Origin: Aliivibrio sp. 1S175 | GTDB lineage: Bacteria; Pseudomonadota; Gammaproteobacteria; Enterobacterales; Vibrionaceae | Length of the DNA stretch: 64,000 nt | Assembly: GCF_001690985.1 (NCBI RefSeq) | Contig: NZ_MAJS01000035.1 | Location: 47,529-111,528 of the forward strand | Direction: 5' to 3' | Made by a program: the position numbers and the translations under genes | Notes under the pieces: generated by a model | What the model was told of the DNA's origin: nothing | The model's database searches: none | Seen by the model: the letters and a program-made list of their open reading frames with translations, nothing else | In this document: one piece after another, positions 46,361-56,401 of the stretch | How the letters are laid out: each line of letters opens with the position of its first letter | Numbering within the stretch: position 1 is the first letter of the stretch

Positions 46361-46705
46361 TTATTTAAGTTTTAATGCTTCACTTTTAAATTGAATACCA
46401 CTCCAACCCGTCACCATAAAGTTACGTATATTTTGGTGATCGTCATTGGTTGGGTTTTGTAACACATCGTCGCGATAATATTGACCAAAGCAAGTCAACG
46501 TTTGCTCAACCGTCAATTGATTTAATTGAGCAAAAGCAAAGATCTTACACGACCCATTATTCTGCTCTGCTTCACTAACGGTATTTCCATTAGAAAACTC
46601 CGTTGGTATAAAATCATAATTCGCGTCAATCACTGACATTGTGTCTGAAAAATCTACCAATTCTGGCTGAGTATTTAACCTTTCAATAAACGCTTGTAGA
46701 GACAT
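46361..46705 (-). CDS. HopJ-family protein
   Basis: A 114-residue protein with F-S-D-T-M-S-V-I-D-A-N-Y-D-F-I-P-T-E-F near 20-38 and F-A-Q-L-N further on, the pattern of the HopJ family. The name comes from a Pseudomonas type III effector, but the family is common in marine bacteria without such systems and its role is unknown. I prefer the start at 46705 because AAGGA lies eight bases upstream; starts at 46717 and 46729 are possible. Confidence 0.8.
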   Translation of the reverse strand: MSLQAFIERLNTQPELVDFSDTMSVIDANYDFIPTEFSNGNTVSEAEQNNGSCKIFAFAQLNQLTVEQTLTCFGQYYRDDVLQNPTNDDHQNIRNFMVTGWSGIQFKSEALKLK

Positions 46706-46741
46706 CTTTTCCATCCTTTTTCTGTTCAATTAGATAGATAA

Positions 46742-46777
46742 AAATAAAGCCTAGCTCAATTGAACTAGGCTTTATTT
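46742..46777. terminator. Terminator between the GNAT and HopJ-like genes
   Basis: AAATAAAGCCTAG and CTAGGCTTTATTT form a 13-base inverted repeat around CTCAATTGAA, with T-rich ends on both strands. It ends the minus-strand GNAT gene. Confidence 0.8.
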
Positions 46778-46784
46778 GATTTAA

Positions 46785-47063
46785 TTATTTCGCAACTAAG
46801 AATTGCCATTGCTCATTTCGATTCATGTAATGAACAACATAAGAACACACCGGTACAATCTGTAAGTTAGACGCTTTCATTTCAGAGAGAAACGATTCCA
46901 TCATCACTTTTCCATACCCCTTCCCTTGTAACTCATCAGGAATACGGGTGCTTATGACATCTAGAATATGACCTTTCTTTTCATAATACACTTTAGCGAC
47001 TTGATCCCCTTCTAAAGTGATTTGATAGCATTTGTTTTCAAGATCATGAGTAATCGTATTCAT
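46785..47063 (-). CDS. Small GNAT-fold acetyltransferase-like protein
   Basis: A 92-residue protein of the short GNAT type (YidJ/NATD1-like). The acetyl-CoA loop is seen as I-P-D-E-L-Q-G-K-G-Y-G-K, and V-P-V-C-S-Y-V follows. The ATG at 47063 has AAGGAAG six bases upstream, so I discard a longer frame that runs into the MFS gene. The acceptor substrate is unknown. Confidence 0.82.
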   Translation of the reverse strand: MNTITHDLENKCYQITLEGDQVAKVYYEKKGHILDVISTRIPDELQGKGYGKVMMESFLSEMKASNLQIVPVCSYVVHYMNRNEQWQFLVAK

Positions 47064-47101
47064 GCAACTTCCTTTTAATTTATGCAATGGCATTACTTTA
47101 A

Positions 47102-48280
47102 TCAGTTCCACTTTAAAATGCGAGTTTCATTTCCTTCAGTTGGTGCTTGAGGTATGTTTAAAGACAATATTAAGGATAATAATGCCATTCCTGCGCCTAC
47201 ATAAAATACCGCAGCAGGAGACACTAACCATACCAAACCAAAACTTACCGGAATAATGACTGCTGCTATATGGTTTATCGTAAATGCCACACCGGCGGTA
47301 GAAGCCATATCAGCAGGATCAGCAATTTTTTGGAAATACGTTTTAATAGCAAGCGCTAACGCGAAGAACAAATGGTCAATAATGTATAATGCCGCAGCTA
47401 CTTCTGCCGTTTGTACTACGGCATAGCCAACAAATACACAAATTAAGCCTCCGTATTCAAACATCAACGCTTTACGTTCTCCAACGACACCAATCCAACG
47501 ACCGATTTTTTTAGCAAATAGCCAGTTAAATGCGTAGTTAGCGAGGAACAATAAGGTGATATCTGCGGCTGAATACCCAAATTTTTCTACCATTAAAAAA
47601 CCAGCAAAAACAGTGAATATCTGACGACGGGCGCCACTCATAAAAGTTAATGCATAATACAGCCAGTAACGTTTACGCAGTACTAGCTTCTTAGTTTGAG
47701 GCGTTTCACTTTTAAATTCAGGAAAAGCGATCCACATAAAGATAATGATACCCAAAGCAACAGAGCCAGCAATCAAGTAAATCCATTTAAACTCTAGCTG
47801 TATAACTTCAAGTAATACCCACAACGCCCCATACGTACATAAAGAGGCCAACGCTCCCACAGAAATTAGTTTACCTAACATTTCAGGCGCTTCTTCTTTC
47901 GTAAACCATTGCAGAGATAATGACTGTTTTAAGGTTTCAAAATAATGGAACCCCGTCGACATTAATAACGTAGTGCACAACAATCCATAAACACTCGGGA
48001 AGAAGCCTGTAATTGCTACACCCGCAGCCAACATCACTAAAGAAAGGATCATGAATTTTTGTTCACGAAGAAAAAGAAGGACGAAAACAGCGGTAAACGC
48101 TAAAAACCCAGGGATCTCACGTACACTTTGCAGTAAACCAATATCGGCACCTGTAAAAGCGGCCTTTTCAATCACAAAGTTATTGAGCAAAGCACTCCAA
48201 GCCGAAAATGCGATAGGAACGACAATCGAGATTAAAATAAGAAAGGTTTTTGGATTTCTCCAATGAGCAGTGCTCGACAT
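47102..48280 (-). CDS. MFS transporter
   Basis: A 392-residue protein with 12 predicted membrane segments in two halves and a charged central loop (about residues 190-205), the major facilitator layout. The start at 48280 has GAGAG eight bases upstream. It lies 38 bases upstream of the GNAT gene and downstream of a LysR regulator on the same strand. Substrate unknown. Confidence 0.88.
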   Translation of the reverse strand: MSSTAHWRNPKTFLILISIVVPIAFSAWSALLNNFVIEKAAFTGADIGLLQSVREIPGFLAFTAVFVLLFLREQKFMILSLVMLAAGVAITGFFPSVYGLLCTTLLMSTGFHYFETLKQSLSLQWFTKEEAPEMLGKLISVGALASLCTYGALWVLLEVIQLEFKWIYLIAGSVALGIIIFMWIAFPEFKSETPQTKKLVLRKRYWLYYALTFMSGARRQIFTVFAGFLMVEKFGYSAADITLLFLANYAFNWLFAKKIGRWIGVVGERKALMFEYGGLICVFVGYAVVQTAEVAAALYIIDHLFFALALAIKTYFQKIADPADMASTAGVAFTINHIAAVIIPVSFGLVWLVSPAAVFYVGAGMALLSLILSLNIPQAPTEGNETRILKWN

Positions 48281-48385
48281 GATAGTGACTCTCATTAATG
48301 TTTATATTATTGCTACAGTAGCATATATTTAATTAATTCTAGTTCATCTTAGAATGATCTTTACTTTATTTACCTACTCCTTTGT

Positions 48386-49264
48386 TTATTGCTTAAATAA
48401 ATTCACTAAGTACTCCATATTTTCGGACAATACTTCGGTATTTGAATAAATCCCGACGACGCCTTGTCGATGATCTGTAATTGGTAATGTAGCAATGTTC
48501 TGATCTTTCATTTTTTCTTTAATTTTATCGGTATAAGGCATAATCGAATCGCTCATTTTAAGCATATCAATACTGGCTTTTAACGAGTCTAATTCATAAA
48601 CCACTTTGACTTGCTGTGCTTTAATTGCAAAAGTCTCGGCCCCTTTATCATTCAGAACTTTCCCGTCTCTAGTGTGGTCTGGCGTAACTTTTATTTGTGG
48701 GTAATCATGCAGGCTTAACGCCTCATCATTTAATAATGGGTGCCCTTCTCGAACATATAAAGATTCACGCTCTGTAAATAAGGGAATAAAACGCACTCGG
48801 TTACGAGAATCAATATTTTCTATTTCATGACCAATAAAGAGATCAATATCACCATTAAGCAAATGACTTAGCATTGATAATCCATTACCAAACTCAATGT
48901 AGAGTGAATTATTGGGATGAGTCTCTATAAATTGTTTAATAACATCCGCGGCAAAACACTCCCACCACGCTTCACCAATCCCAATTTTAATTTTACCTTG
49001 GCTACGGGCTTTCATGTCAGAGAGTTGATGCATCATCTGGCCGTGTTTTTCATAAATATCTTGTACATAACGATAGTAGACCCAGCCAGCACTGGTTAAT
49101 TCAACTCCTTTAGATTTTCGATGAAACAATAATGTGCCAAGTACATCTTCTAATTTTTTGATTGCCGTTGTGAGTGTTGGTTGACTAATGAACAATTTAT
49201 CCGCCGCGGCTTTAATACTGCCTTGGCGAGCCACCTCATAAAAGTAACGGTACTGCTTTTCCAT
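48386..49264 (-). CDS. LysR-family regulator
   Basis: A 292-residue regulator. The N-terminal winged helix (about 1-60) shows G-S-I-K-A-A-A-D-K-L-F-I-S-Q-P-T-L-T and a periplasmic-binding-like sensor domain follows. It sits upstream of the MFS gene on the same strand and divergent from the GH13 gene, so either may be its target. ATG ATG at 49267-49262 leaves the start one codon uncertain. Confidence 0.88.
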   Translation of the reverse strand: MEKQYRYFYEVARQGSIKAAADKLFISQPTLTTAIKKLEDVLGTLLFHRKSKGVELTSAGWVYYRYVQDIYEKHGQMMHQLSDMKARSQGKIKIGIGEAWWECFAADVIKQFIETHPNNSLYIEFGNGLSMLSHLLNGDIDLFIGHEIENIDSRNRVRFIPLFTERESLYVREGHPLLNDEALSLHDYPQIKVTPDHTRDGKVLNDKGAETFAIKAQQVKVVYELDSLKASIDMLKMSDSIMPYTDKIKEKMKDQNIATLPITDHRQGVVGIYSNTEVLSENMEYLVNLFKQ

Positions 49265-49407
49265 CATGATAATCCATAGTAAGTATCGCCTCTACCATAC
49301 TCGTGATATAAATTTTTTCTATATCAGAGTTCAAATTATCAATTATTCATACCGATTTAATTTCGCTATATTAGTTTTACTTTCTTTAATGAATATTGGA
49401 TATCAAG

Positions 49408-51039
49408 ATGGAAAAACGTTGGTGGCATAACAGTGTGGTATATCAAATTTACCCACGCAGCTTTTGTGATTCAAATAATGATGGTATTGGTGATCTTCAA
49501 GGTATTATCAGCAAGCTCGATTACTTAACGACACTTGGTATCGACGTTATTTGGCTCTCTCCTGTTTATCAGTCTCCGATGGATGACAATGGCTATGATA
49601 TCTCTGATTATCAAGCCATTGCTGCTGAATTTGGTAGCATGGATGACATGCGTGAATTAATGCAAAAAGCGGAACAACGTGGCATTAAAATCGTGATGGA
49701 TTTGGTGGTTAACCATACCTCAGATGAACACCCTTGGTTTGTTGAAGCAAAAAACAACAAAAACAGTGAATATCGTGATTTTTATATCTGGCGTGATGCG
49801 GGTGAAAACGGTGAAGCACCAAGTGATTTAGGCTCTATTTTTGGTGGTACGGCGTGGGAGTGGGATGAGGAAAATCAGCAATACTATTTCCATCTATTCT
49901 CAAAACGTCAGCCAGATTTAAACTGGGAAAACCCTGCGGTTCACCAAAAAGTGTTTGATATGATGAATTGGTGGATCGACCAAGGTATTGGTGGCTTCCG
50001 TTTAGATGTGATTGATTTAATTGGTAAAGAAATCGATAAAAAGATCACGGGTAATGGCGATCGTTTACATCCGCTTCTTCAACAGATGAATCAAGCGACG
50101 TTTGGTAATAAAGACTTATTAACCGTAGGTGAAACGTGGGATGCCACGCCAGAAACCGCGCAGCTTTATAGTAACCCTGCTCGTAATGAGTTATCAATGG
50201 TGTTCCAGTTTGAGCACATTACTTTGTTATGGGAAGACGGCGATAAGTGGAAACCAAAACCGTTAGATCTTAATGCCTTTAAGCAAGTGATGATTAAATG
50301 GCAGCTTGAGTTAAGCAATAATGGTTGGAACTCACTGTTTTGGAATAATCACGATTTGCCTCGTGTTGTTTCTAAGTACGGTTGTGATGGTCAATATCGT
50401 GTTGAGTCCGCAAAAATGTTAGCAACAACCCTGCATTTATTGAAGGGAACACCGTATATCTTCCAAGGTGAAGAGATTGGTATGACTAACGTGGCATTTG
50501 ATACGTTAGAAGAGTACAAAGACATTGAAACGCTGAACTTCTATAAAGTAAAAACTGACTCTGGCGTTAGTCATGAGACCATGATGAAAGGCATTCATGC
50601 TAACAGTCGTGATAACGCGCGTACACCAATGCATTGGGATGATTCTGCCCACGCTGGTTTTACTCAAGGATCGCCTTGGATCTCATTGAACCCGAATTTC
50701 CCTGAGATAAACGTGGCCGTAGCTTTGGAAGATACCGATTCTATTTTTTATCATTACCAAAAGCTGATCGCACTGAGAAAACAGAATCCTGTAATTGTGT
50801 ATGGTGATTTCATTCCACTGTTTGAAGATCACCCTGCGGTATTTGCTTATGAACGTAAAGATGCCGATCAACATTTAGTCGTGCTAAATAACTTTACTGC
50901 TGAGTCTCAGACGTTAACTCTGCCTGAACATTTAACGGATAAAGAAGTTGAATGCTTAATTGCAAATCTGGATCCTGTCACTCATTTAGGATCACACCTA
51001 GTACTTACACCGTATCAGAGTATCGTTGTAAGACTGTAG
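49408..51039 (+). CDS. GH13 alpha-glucosidase (oligo-1,6-glucosidase / TreC type)
   Basis: A 543-residue cytoplasmic glycoside hydrolase. The catalytic triad is visible: nucleophile D200 in G-F-R-L-D-V-I-D, acid/base E242 in V-G-E-T-W-D, and D316 in N-N-H-D-L-P-R. The calcium-site-like start D-S-N-N-D-G-I-G-D-L and Q-P-D-L-N-W-E-N are typical of the alpha-glucosidase, oligo-1,6-glucosidase and trehalose-6-phosphate hydrolase group. Which of these cannot be decided; no trehalose PTS is adjacent. I start at ATG 49408 rather than TTG 49396. Confidence 0.9.
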   Translation: MEKRWWHNSVVYQIYPRSFCDSNNDGIGDLQGIISKLDYLTTLGIDVIWLSPVYQSPMDDNGYDISDYQAIAAEFGSMDDMRELMQKAEQRGIKIVMDLVVNHTSDEHPWFVEAKNNKNSEYRDFYIWRDAGENGEAPSDLGSIFGGTAWEWDEENQQYYFHLFSKRQPDLNWENPAVHQKVFDMMNWWIDQGIGGFRLDVIDLIGKEIDKKITGNGDRLHPLLQQMNQATFGNKDLLTVGETWDATPETAQLYSNPARNELSMVFQFEHITLLWEDGDKWKPKPLDLNAFKQVMIKWQLELSNNGWNSLFWNNHDLPRVVSKYGCDGQYRVESAKMLATTLHLLKGTPYIFQGEEIGMTNVAFDTLEEYKDIETLNFYKVKTDSGVSHETMMKGIHANSRDNARTPMHWDDSAHAGFTQGSPWISLNPNFPEINVAVALEDTDSIFYHYQKLIALRKQNPVIVYGDFIPLFEDHPAVFAYERKDADQHLVVLNNFTAESQTLTLPEHLTDKEVECLIANLDPVTHLGSHLVLTPYQSIVVRL

Positions 51040-51168
51040 TTAGATGCTTATAGCTTACTACAAAGACTATTGAACCACCCTTGTAGCGCCCTGTTGCTTA
51101 TCTATTAGATTACCTTCTATTGATAGTTATGCTGTAGAAATGGGGCGTTACACTCACACTCTCGCTTT

Positions 51169-52005
51169 TTACATGCCTTTAAACAGGCTTTGAGCATTTC
51201 GGCTTACTGACAATTTCACCCCACCAATATGAACGTGCAAATGCCCTAACAGATCTTTTTTTACTTTGTCTATTTTAGCTACGTTCACAATACTTGAACG
51301 ATGAATATGCCAAAAATGATCCGGATTTATTTTCTGCTGTAACTCCTTAAGAGAACAACGGATCAAATACTCGGTTACTTTATTATTTTCTTGTTGGGCA
51401 TAAACAGAAACATATTTATCTTCTGCTTTAAAATAAAGCACATCATAGATAGAGATTAGGTGTAAATCTTCTCCTTGATAGGCTTTAATCCAAGTTAAAT
51501 AATCTGGCGTTTTTTGAGCAGACAACTGCTGTATTTGAATTAACAAATCACTAAGTATGGTTTGGTGTGGGCTGTTTTGGACTTCTATCAAAGGATCTGA
51601 TGAACTTCTTTGTTTAGAGAGCCTTTGTTGAACAATTCTCTGTTGTATCTTTTCACACGTTACCGCTAGCCTTGTTTCTGATATTGGCTTTAATACATAA
51701 TCTATCGCATTATTTTCAAAGGCTTTTATTGCAAACTCATCATACGCTGTAATGAACGTAATCAAAGGTGGCATGGCCGATTTTTGCAGTTGAGTCGCTA
51801 ATGTCATGCCATCTAACTCTGGCATTTTAATATCCAGAAAAACTACGTCTGGTTGATGCAACTCTATTGCTTCGAGCGCTTCTTTACCATTAGCACAGGT
51901 AGCGACAATCTCTAAATCTAACCATAAATCCGAGAGCATTTTTTCAAGATGAAAACGTAATAAAGGTTCATCGTCAGCAATAATAGCGGTAGTTGATTGA
52001 TTCAT
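51169..52005 (-). CDS. LytTR response regulator of the ABC/LolA operon
   Basis: A 278-residue regulator with a receiver (about 7-125; acidic D11-D12, phospho-acceptor D58 in F-L-D-I-K-M-P, K near 102) and a C-terminal LytTR DNA-binding domain (about 180-277). It overlaps the kinase gene by ATGA and is the last gene of the operon. It likely controls the operon's own promoter near 57730-57900 or other genes. Confidence 0.93.
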   Translation of the reverse strand: MNQSTTAIIADDEPLLRFHLEKMLSDLWLDLEIVATCANGKEALEAIELHQPDVVFLDIKMPELDGMTLATQLQKSAMPPLITFITAYDEFAIKAFENNAIDYVLKPISETRLAVTCEKIQQRIVQQRLSKQRSSSDPLIEVQNSPHQTILSDLLIQIQQLSAQKTPDYLTWIKAYQGEDLHLISIYDVLYFKAEDKYVSVYAQQENNKVTEYLIRCSLKELQQKINPDHFWHIHRSSIVNVAKIDKVKKDLLGHLHVHIGGVKLSVSRNAQSLFKGM

Positions 52006-53063
52006 GAATATTCCTTATTCAGTTGTTCTAAACATTCCATGGGTATTGATAACTCCGTGGTTACGCCACCTTGCTTGTTTTCAGTGATAGTTAACGATGC
52101 TTTACCTTCAAACAAATCCTGTAATCTCTGTTTTATATTATTCAGACTCATGCCATTACCCGCAGTAGAACACGTTGAATTTAAACCTAACCCATTATTA
52201 AAGATAGTAACTTTAAAGATACCATCAAGTTGCTTAAACTTTACCTTAACTTGTCCACCACTCGCCTTAGGTTCAATACTATGTGTAATGGCATTTTCAA
52301 CTAGGGGTTGGATTAATAATGGGGGTAATGACAATGAGTCAATCAACGGATTATCGATGTCATAGTTTAATCTTTCACCTAACCGGATTTGCTGAATTGC
52401 TAAATAGGCGCTGAGTAATTCGGTCTCTTGTTCTAAGCTGATTAATGGTTTACGGCTTGTTTTTAACGTACCTCTCAGTAAATCGGTTAGTTTTTCTAAC
52501 ATCAGCTTCGCTTTATTATTGTCTAGCTCAATTAACGCACTAATATTGGCAAGTGTATTAAATAAGAAATGCGGTTCTATTTGACTTTGTAATTGGCTCA
52601 ACTGGCTAAGTACTAGTGCTTTTTCTTGTTCTGATTGCTTACGCTTAGCCACTTCTAATTCTTGTTCTGCTAATAGTTTTTGTTCATTAGTATGAAAATA
52701 GTAAAAACAGATTATTGAAAATATAAGTCCTAATAGCACTACGGGTTTAAGCGCTTCTATCGTTGAAAAGTCATCGTATTTTTTAAGCCATATAAAAGCG
52801 TGCAGTGTGCCAAAAATAACAGTGAATACCATGGCTATCGCGCTTGAGTACACTTTTCTAATCATCGGGAAAAGTTTATCTAATATGTACGCAGACAAAA
52901 TTGCACTATAGCCATAACCAAGGCTAATAATGATATGTTCATAAAATGGTGATGGCCAAAGATTACTCGTTACCATCGCAATAATAATGCAAAATACCGT
53001 GGTGATAGAAAAGCTTTTTAGTAATCTAAACGTTGGCTCTTTTTGTTTATTTATTGTAACCAT
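52002..53063 (-). CDS. LytS/YehU-type sensor histidine kinase
   Basis: A 353-residue kinase. Four membrane segments (about 15-35, 42-60, 72-92, 106-124) precede a coiled coil (about 128-155). A His_kinase domain with phospho-acceptor H165 in E-P-H-F-L-F-N-T follows, then a GHKL ATPase domain (Q-P-L-V-E-N-A-I-T-H; N-N-G-L-G-L). No extracytoplasmic sensor domain is present, so it may sense the membrane or its operon partners. Its start overlaps the barrel gene stop (TAATG). Confidence 0.93.
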   Translation of the reverse strand: MVTINKQKEPTFRLLKSFSITTVFCIIIAMVTSNLWPSPFYEHIIISLGYGYSAILSAYILDKLFPMIRKVYSSAIAMVFTVIFGTLHAFIWLKKYDDFSTIEALKPVVLLGLIFSIICFYYFHTNEQKLLAEQELEVAKRKQSEQEKALVLSQLSQLQSQIEPHFLFNTLANISALIELDNNKAKLMLEKLTDLLRGTLKTSRKPLISLEQETELLSAYLAIQQIRLGERLNYDIDNPLIDSLSLPPLLIQPLVENAITHSIEPKASGGQVKVKFKQLDGIFKVTIFNNGLGLNSTCSTAGNGMSLNNIKQRLQDLFEGKASLTITENKQGGVTTELSIPMECLEQLNKEYS

Positions 53064-54319
53064 TAAAATCTTCCTTTTAGGTTCAGTAAGATCATATGCT
53101 TATCTGGTAGGTTTGCATACGCAGAATCGCTTTTTCCTGTTAAAAAACGCGCGGCAAGTTCCATTTCAATACTGGAATCACCCGAGTCATGCAGTAAATA
53201 ATTTAACCACTGCGTTGCTATCACGCCATTATCTTCTGGTGAGTAAAGCACATCAAATGTTGGGGTAAATTGACTTAGCCATGATATGTTTTGGCTCCAT
53301 TGCCATGTTGACCATGCGTTAGGATCTAGGCTCCAATGAAACATCATGTTATGTTGAACCATATTCGCCTGATTAAAGCCTTGTTGATACGATGGCGTTG
53401 CCACAATAAACGCATTATTCCAATCGCTTTTGCTCCATGCTCGGCTGTCATACCAATATTCTAAGACAATACTATTGCCTACGGCATTTGCCCACGTAAA
53501 TCCTACTAAGGCTTGATATGCATTTTCTTCTTTTTTTAAGGTGACAGGATAAAGCGTGATACTAGGCTGCTGATAAGAAAGATACTTTAATTGATACACG
53601 GCCGAGCCATGAAACTCCCACGCAGCATCAAGCACCGTCACGACACTTACCCCCACTAATCCTTGCCGAACGTCATCGTAATAAGCGACCCATTGGTATT
53701 CGGTATCTCCCATTAACGCATAACGTCTTATTCCTATCCCTTGCTGTTCGCTTTGCTCTTCTAACTCATTCCCTTGTTGTTGTGTCCATGAAGAATCGGT
53801 ATAGATTAATGACCATTCGCCTTGGTTATCAAAATAAGATACCGAGGCTACCCCCGCCCCTTCTTCTACTTGAATGCCGACTGGGTTACGACGATATGGC
53901 GTGAATATATCTAACGGTCGGTAACCATAGCCAACGCCCCAATCGACTCGGACTTTACCTAGTTGTAAATCCAATGATGTATTGGCAATATCAACACTAC
54001 TTTGCCAAAACAGTTCACTGATAATCAATTCCGCTTCTGCACTTTTATCTTGATACTCAAGGCTTGAGTGGTAATAGAGATCATTACCTTTCAGTGCCAC
54101 CACCGCATTCCAATCTTGATAGCCAATCTGAACATCTAATAAACCATTGAATGACTCTTGATGCTCGTTATCTGTTATTGGAGAGAAAGCCGTCTCTCTT
54201 TGTTGAACCGTTTCGGCACTGAGCATCCAATCCCATTCAAACGTAAAGTCCGACGCTGACAACGTGGCAGAAAAAAAACCAGCGCTAACGAGTAGTACAG
54301 ATTTAATAACCCTGCTCAT
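53063..54319 (-). CDS. Outer-membrane beta-barrel protein of the ABC/LolA operon
   Basis: A 418-residue protein with a signal peptide (about 1-22, A-S-A end) and alternating aromatic beta-strands throughout, closing with a C-terminal phenylalanine, the usual barrel-assembly signal. D-W-G-V-G-Y-G-Y-R-P near 127-136 and the strand pattern resemble the DUF1302-like barrels that often accompany LolA-like proteins. It starts two bases after the LolA-like stop. It probably receives the exported substrate at the outer membrane. Confidence 0.78.
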   Translation of the reverse strand: MSRVIKSVLLVSAGFFSATLSASDFTFEWDWMLSAETVQQRETAFSPITDNEHQESFNGLLDVQIGYQDWNAVVALKGNDLYYHSSLEYQDKSAEAELIISELFWQSSVDIANTSLDLQLGKVRVDWGVGYGYRPLDIFTPYRRNPVGIQVEEGAGVASVSYFDNQGEWSLIYTDSSWTQQQGNELEEQSEQQGIGIRRYALMGDTEYQWVAYYDDVRQGLVGVSVVTVLDAAWEFHGSAVYQLKYLSYQQPSITLYPVTLKKEENAYQALVGFTWANAVGNSIVLEYWYDSRAWSKSDWNNAFIVATPSYQQGFNQANMVQHNMMFHWSLDPNAWSTWQWSQNISWLSQFTPTFDVLYSPEDNGVIATQWLNYLLHDSGDSSIEMELAARFLTGKSDSAYANLPDKHMILLNLKGRF

Positions 54320-54321
54320 TG

Positions 54322-55146
54322 TTACAAATCCAATTGTTTGGTGCGAGATAGATAAGCGGGGTTGTAATATTTATCCGCAATATCTGTTGGTACAATTTCT
54401 TTGTATTCAATGACGGTTTTTTGGTTTGTTTGGATCCGATCATTTAATACCATCGAGATTACTTTAGTTTCTCCTTCTCTAATCCCTTTAATAAACCACG
54501 CTTCTTTCGCCATTCTCCCTGAACGTAGATACAAATCAGCTTTGATTGGAAAATGAGTTCCCTGTTCTAACCATAAATCAATAGTGAAATAACTCGCGCC
54601 TTTAGTAATGGCATTTAATTTGAGTTTTTCAGTTTGCACCTGCTTACCATTCTCTAATGTCAGTGACTCACTCAATTGCCACTGCCCTTGATAATCATCA
54701 CTCCATGTTAGCGTTGAAATATCACCGACAGACGCCTCTCCCAATAATTTCTGCATTGGCGTAATACGGATTGGCCGGCGACTTTTAGGCATTAATAACC
54801 AATAATTATCACCTAACATCAGCATCTTTTGCCCAGCTTCTACTTGAGAATTAAACAGCACTAATGATTCTCTATTTTCTCGCATATAGACCGTGTATTG
54901 ACGTGTTTTATCTAACTCATTATTTTTATACAGTAATACTTCTGATACCACTTTTGCGGCCGCATTATCTAATCGATAATCATCCGCCGCCTTAATCATT
55001 TGTTTAATTTGGCTATCCCGAATTTCTTTTTCTGGTTGAGTCAACTCTTGTTGATTAATCGTTGGTTGGTCAAGCTCTGTCGCCACCACTGGAGATTGAA
55101 AACCTATTAATAAAAATAATGTAGGTAATAATTTGAGTTTAGACAT
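54322..55146 (-). CDS. LolA-like periplasmic lipoprotein-sorting protein
   Basis: A 274-residue protein with a signal peptide (about 1-22) and a LolA/outer-membrane-lipoprotein-sorting fold: Y-T-V-Y-M-R-E-N-R-E, then N-Y-W-L-L-M-P-K-S-R-R-P-I-R, then I-D-L-W-L-E. This fold carries lipid-modified or hydrophobic cargo across the periplasm. The start at 55146 has GGAGG nine bases upstream and overlaps the permease gene by eight bases. Longer than the housekeeping LolA, it matches the paralogues found with dedicated exporters. Confidence 0.82.
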   Translation of the reverse strand: MSKLKLLPTLFLLIGFQSPVVATELDQPTINQQELTQPEKEIRDSQIKQMIKAADDYRLDNAAAKVVSEVLLYKNNELDKTRQYTVYMRENRESLVLFNSQVEAGQKMLMLGDNYWLLMPKSRRPIRITPMQKLLGEASVGDISTLTWSDDYQGQWQLSESLTLENGKQVQTEKLKLNAITKGASYFTIDLWLEQGTHFPIKADLYLRSGRMAKEAWFIKGIREGETKVISMVLNDRIQTNQKTVIEYKEIVPTDIADKYYNPAYLSRTKQLDL

Positions 55147-56401
55147 AGATAAGCGCCTCCGTGATTGGTTTTTTGACTCCTTTGCGAGCGGATAAATACG
55201 CAGCAAGCAGGCAAATACACATCACACCAAAACCTGCGTAAGCGACTAACTCAAAAGAGAAATAAATATTTAATGGATAACCGTCGGTTCTGCCCGGAGG
55301 TGGTGGCATTTGTACATCAATAACCATCAGAAACGCGGTGGTAATCGCAGTGGTTAACGCCCCCAAAAACACACCAATGACAGCAAGTAAACCCGCTTCT
55401 CTTAAGAATGAATGGATAATTTCATTTGGGTAACTTCCCAGTGCGGATAAGGTACCAATTTCACGAGTTCGCTCAGTCACGGACATTGTCATGGTATTAA
55501 ACAGCGCAACAAAGACGACTAATCCCATCACAAATCCCATCACACCAAAAATCAGATCATAAAGGCTTTTTACTTTATTGTAGAAGAAGGCTCTGTCTTG
55601 CCATGGGGTAATTTCAATATCTTGCTGTGTGATTTTTACTTCTTCATTTAATCGTTGGTGCATAAGCTCTGTTTGCTCGGTATCGAACAGAAAGACGGAT
55701 AATGTACTCACTTTATCTGAAATCAACAGCTCTTGGGCTGAGTCAATGTGTATATACAGCTGACGTTTATCTAATTCTGGAACCCCTGTTGAATAAATTC
55801 CATGTACTTTAAAATCAAACGCATTCAACGCACCCTCACTGGTCGTTGCCAGTAAAGTAACCCAATCACCAATACCCACATTTAGATTTTTAGCTAAATC
55901 CACTCCGAGCATAATCTCAGGTTCCATCACGTCATATCGACTCGATGTAATATCCATTAAGGTTTTTCCTGATCTCATGTCTAGAAATGGACCTTTCATA
56001 TCAAACTCACGATCGTTGACACCCGTTCCCATAAATATGGTCGACTTTATCCCGTTAGAGATTAACCCTGTAAAATAAATACGCGGTTGCACTCCTCTTA
56101 CTTCATCGTGTTTCATGATTTCATTAATTAAACTTGAAGTATCTGAAAGTCCATTACTAAGCGGCATCTCTTCATCACTTTCAAAATAACCCGGCTGACT
56201 TAGAGTAAGGTGTCCAGTGTCTCTTGCTGTCGATTCTTTCAATGAATCATAAGTATATAAACCAAAACCGCCCGCACTGGTTAGCGCAAAAACGGCAATA
56301 GTAATAATAAGAATTGAAAGCGCACTACGGCGTCCATTACGCAATAAGTTCAACCAAGCAAGACGCAATGAATCAGGAACTAAGGCCATTAACTTGTCCA
56401 T
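55139..56401 (-). CDS. FtsX/MacB-type ABC transporter permease
   Basis: A 420-residue permease with one membrane segment at about 25-50, a large periplasmic domain (about 50-270) and three spans in the C-terminal half (about 285-310, 338-362, 380-405). The segment M-S-V-T-E-R-T-R-E-I-G-T-L-S-A-L-G is the FtsX-family coupling region. This is the LolC/E or MacB architecture, which extracts substrate from the outer leaflet. It overlaps the ATPase gene by 13 bases. Confidence 0.9.
   Translation of the reverse strand: MDKLMALVPDSLRLAWLNLLRNGRRSALSILIITIAVFALTSAGGFGLYTYDSLKESTARDTGHLTLSQPGYFESDEEMPLSNGLSDTSSLINEIMKHDEVRGVQPRIYFTGLISNGIKSTIFMGTGVNDREFDMKGPFLDMRSGKTLMDITSSRYDVMEPEIMLGVDLAKNLNVGIGDWVTLLATTSEGALNAFDFKVHGIYSTGVPELDKRQLYIHIDSAQELLISDKVSTLSVFLFDTEQTELMHQRLNEEVKITQQDIEITPWQDRAFFYNKVKSLYDLIFGVMGFVMGLVVFVALFNTMTMSVTERTREIGTLSALGSYPNEIIHSFLREAGLLAVIGVFLGALTTAITTAFLMVIDVQMPPPPGRTDGYPLNIYFSFELVAYAGFGVMCICLLAAYLSARKGVKKPITEALIYV

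Noticed and set aside
46361..46729. Type III secretion effector (HopJ name)
   Set aside because: The family is widespread in marine bacteria lacking type III systems, and no secretion genes are near; kept only as a family name.
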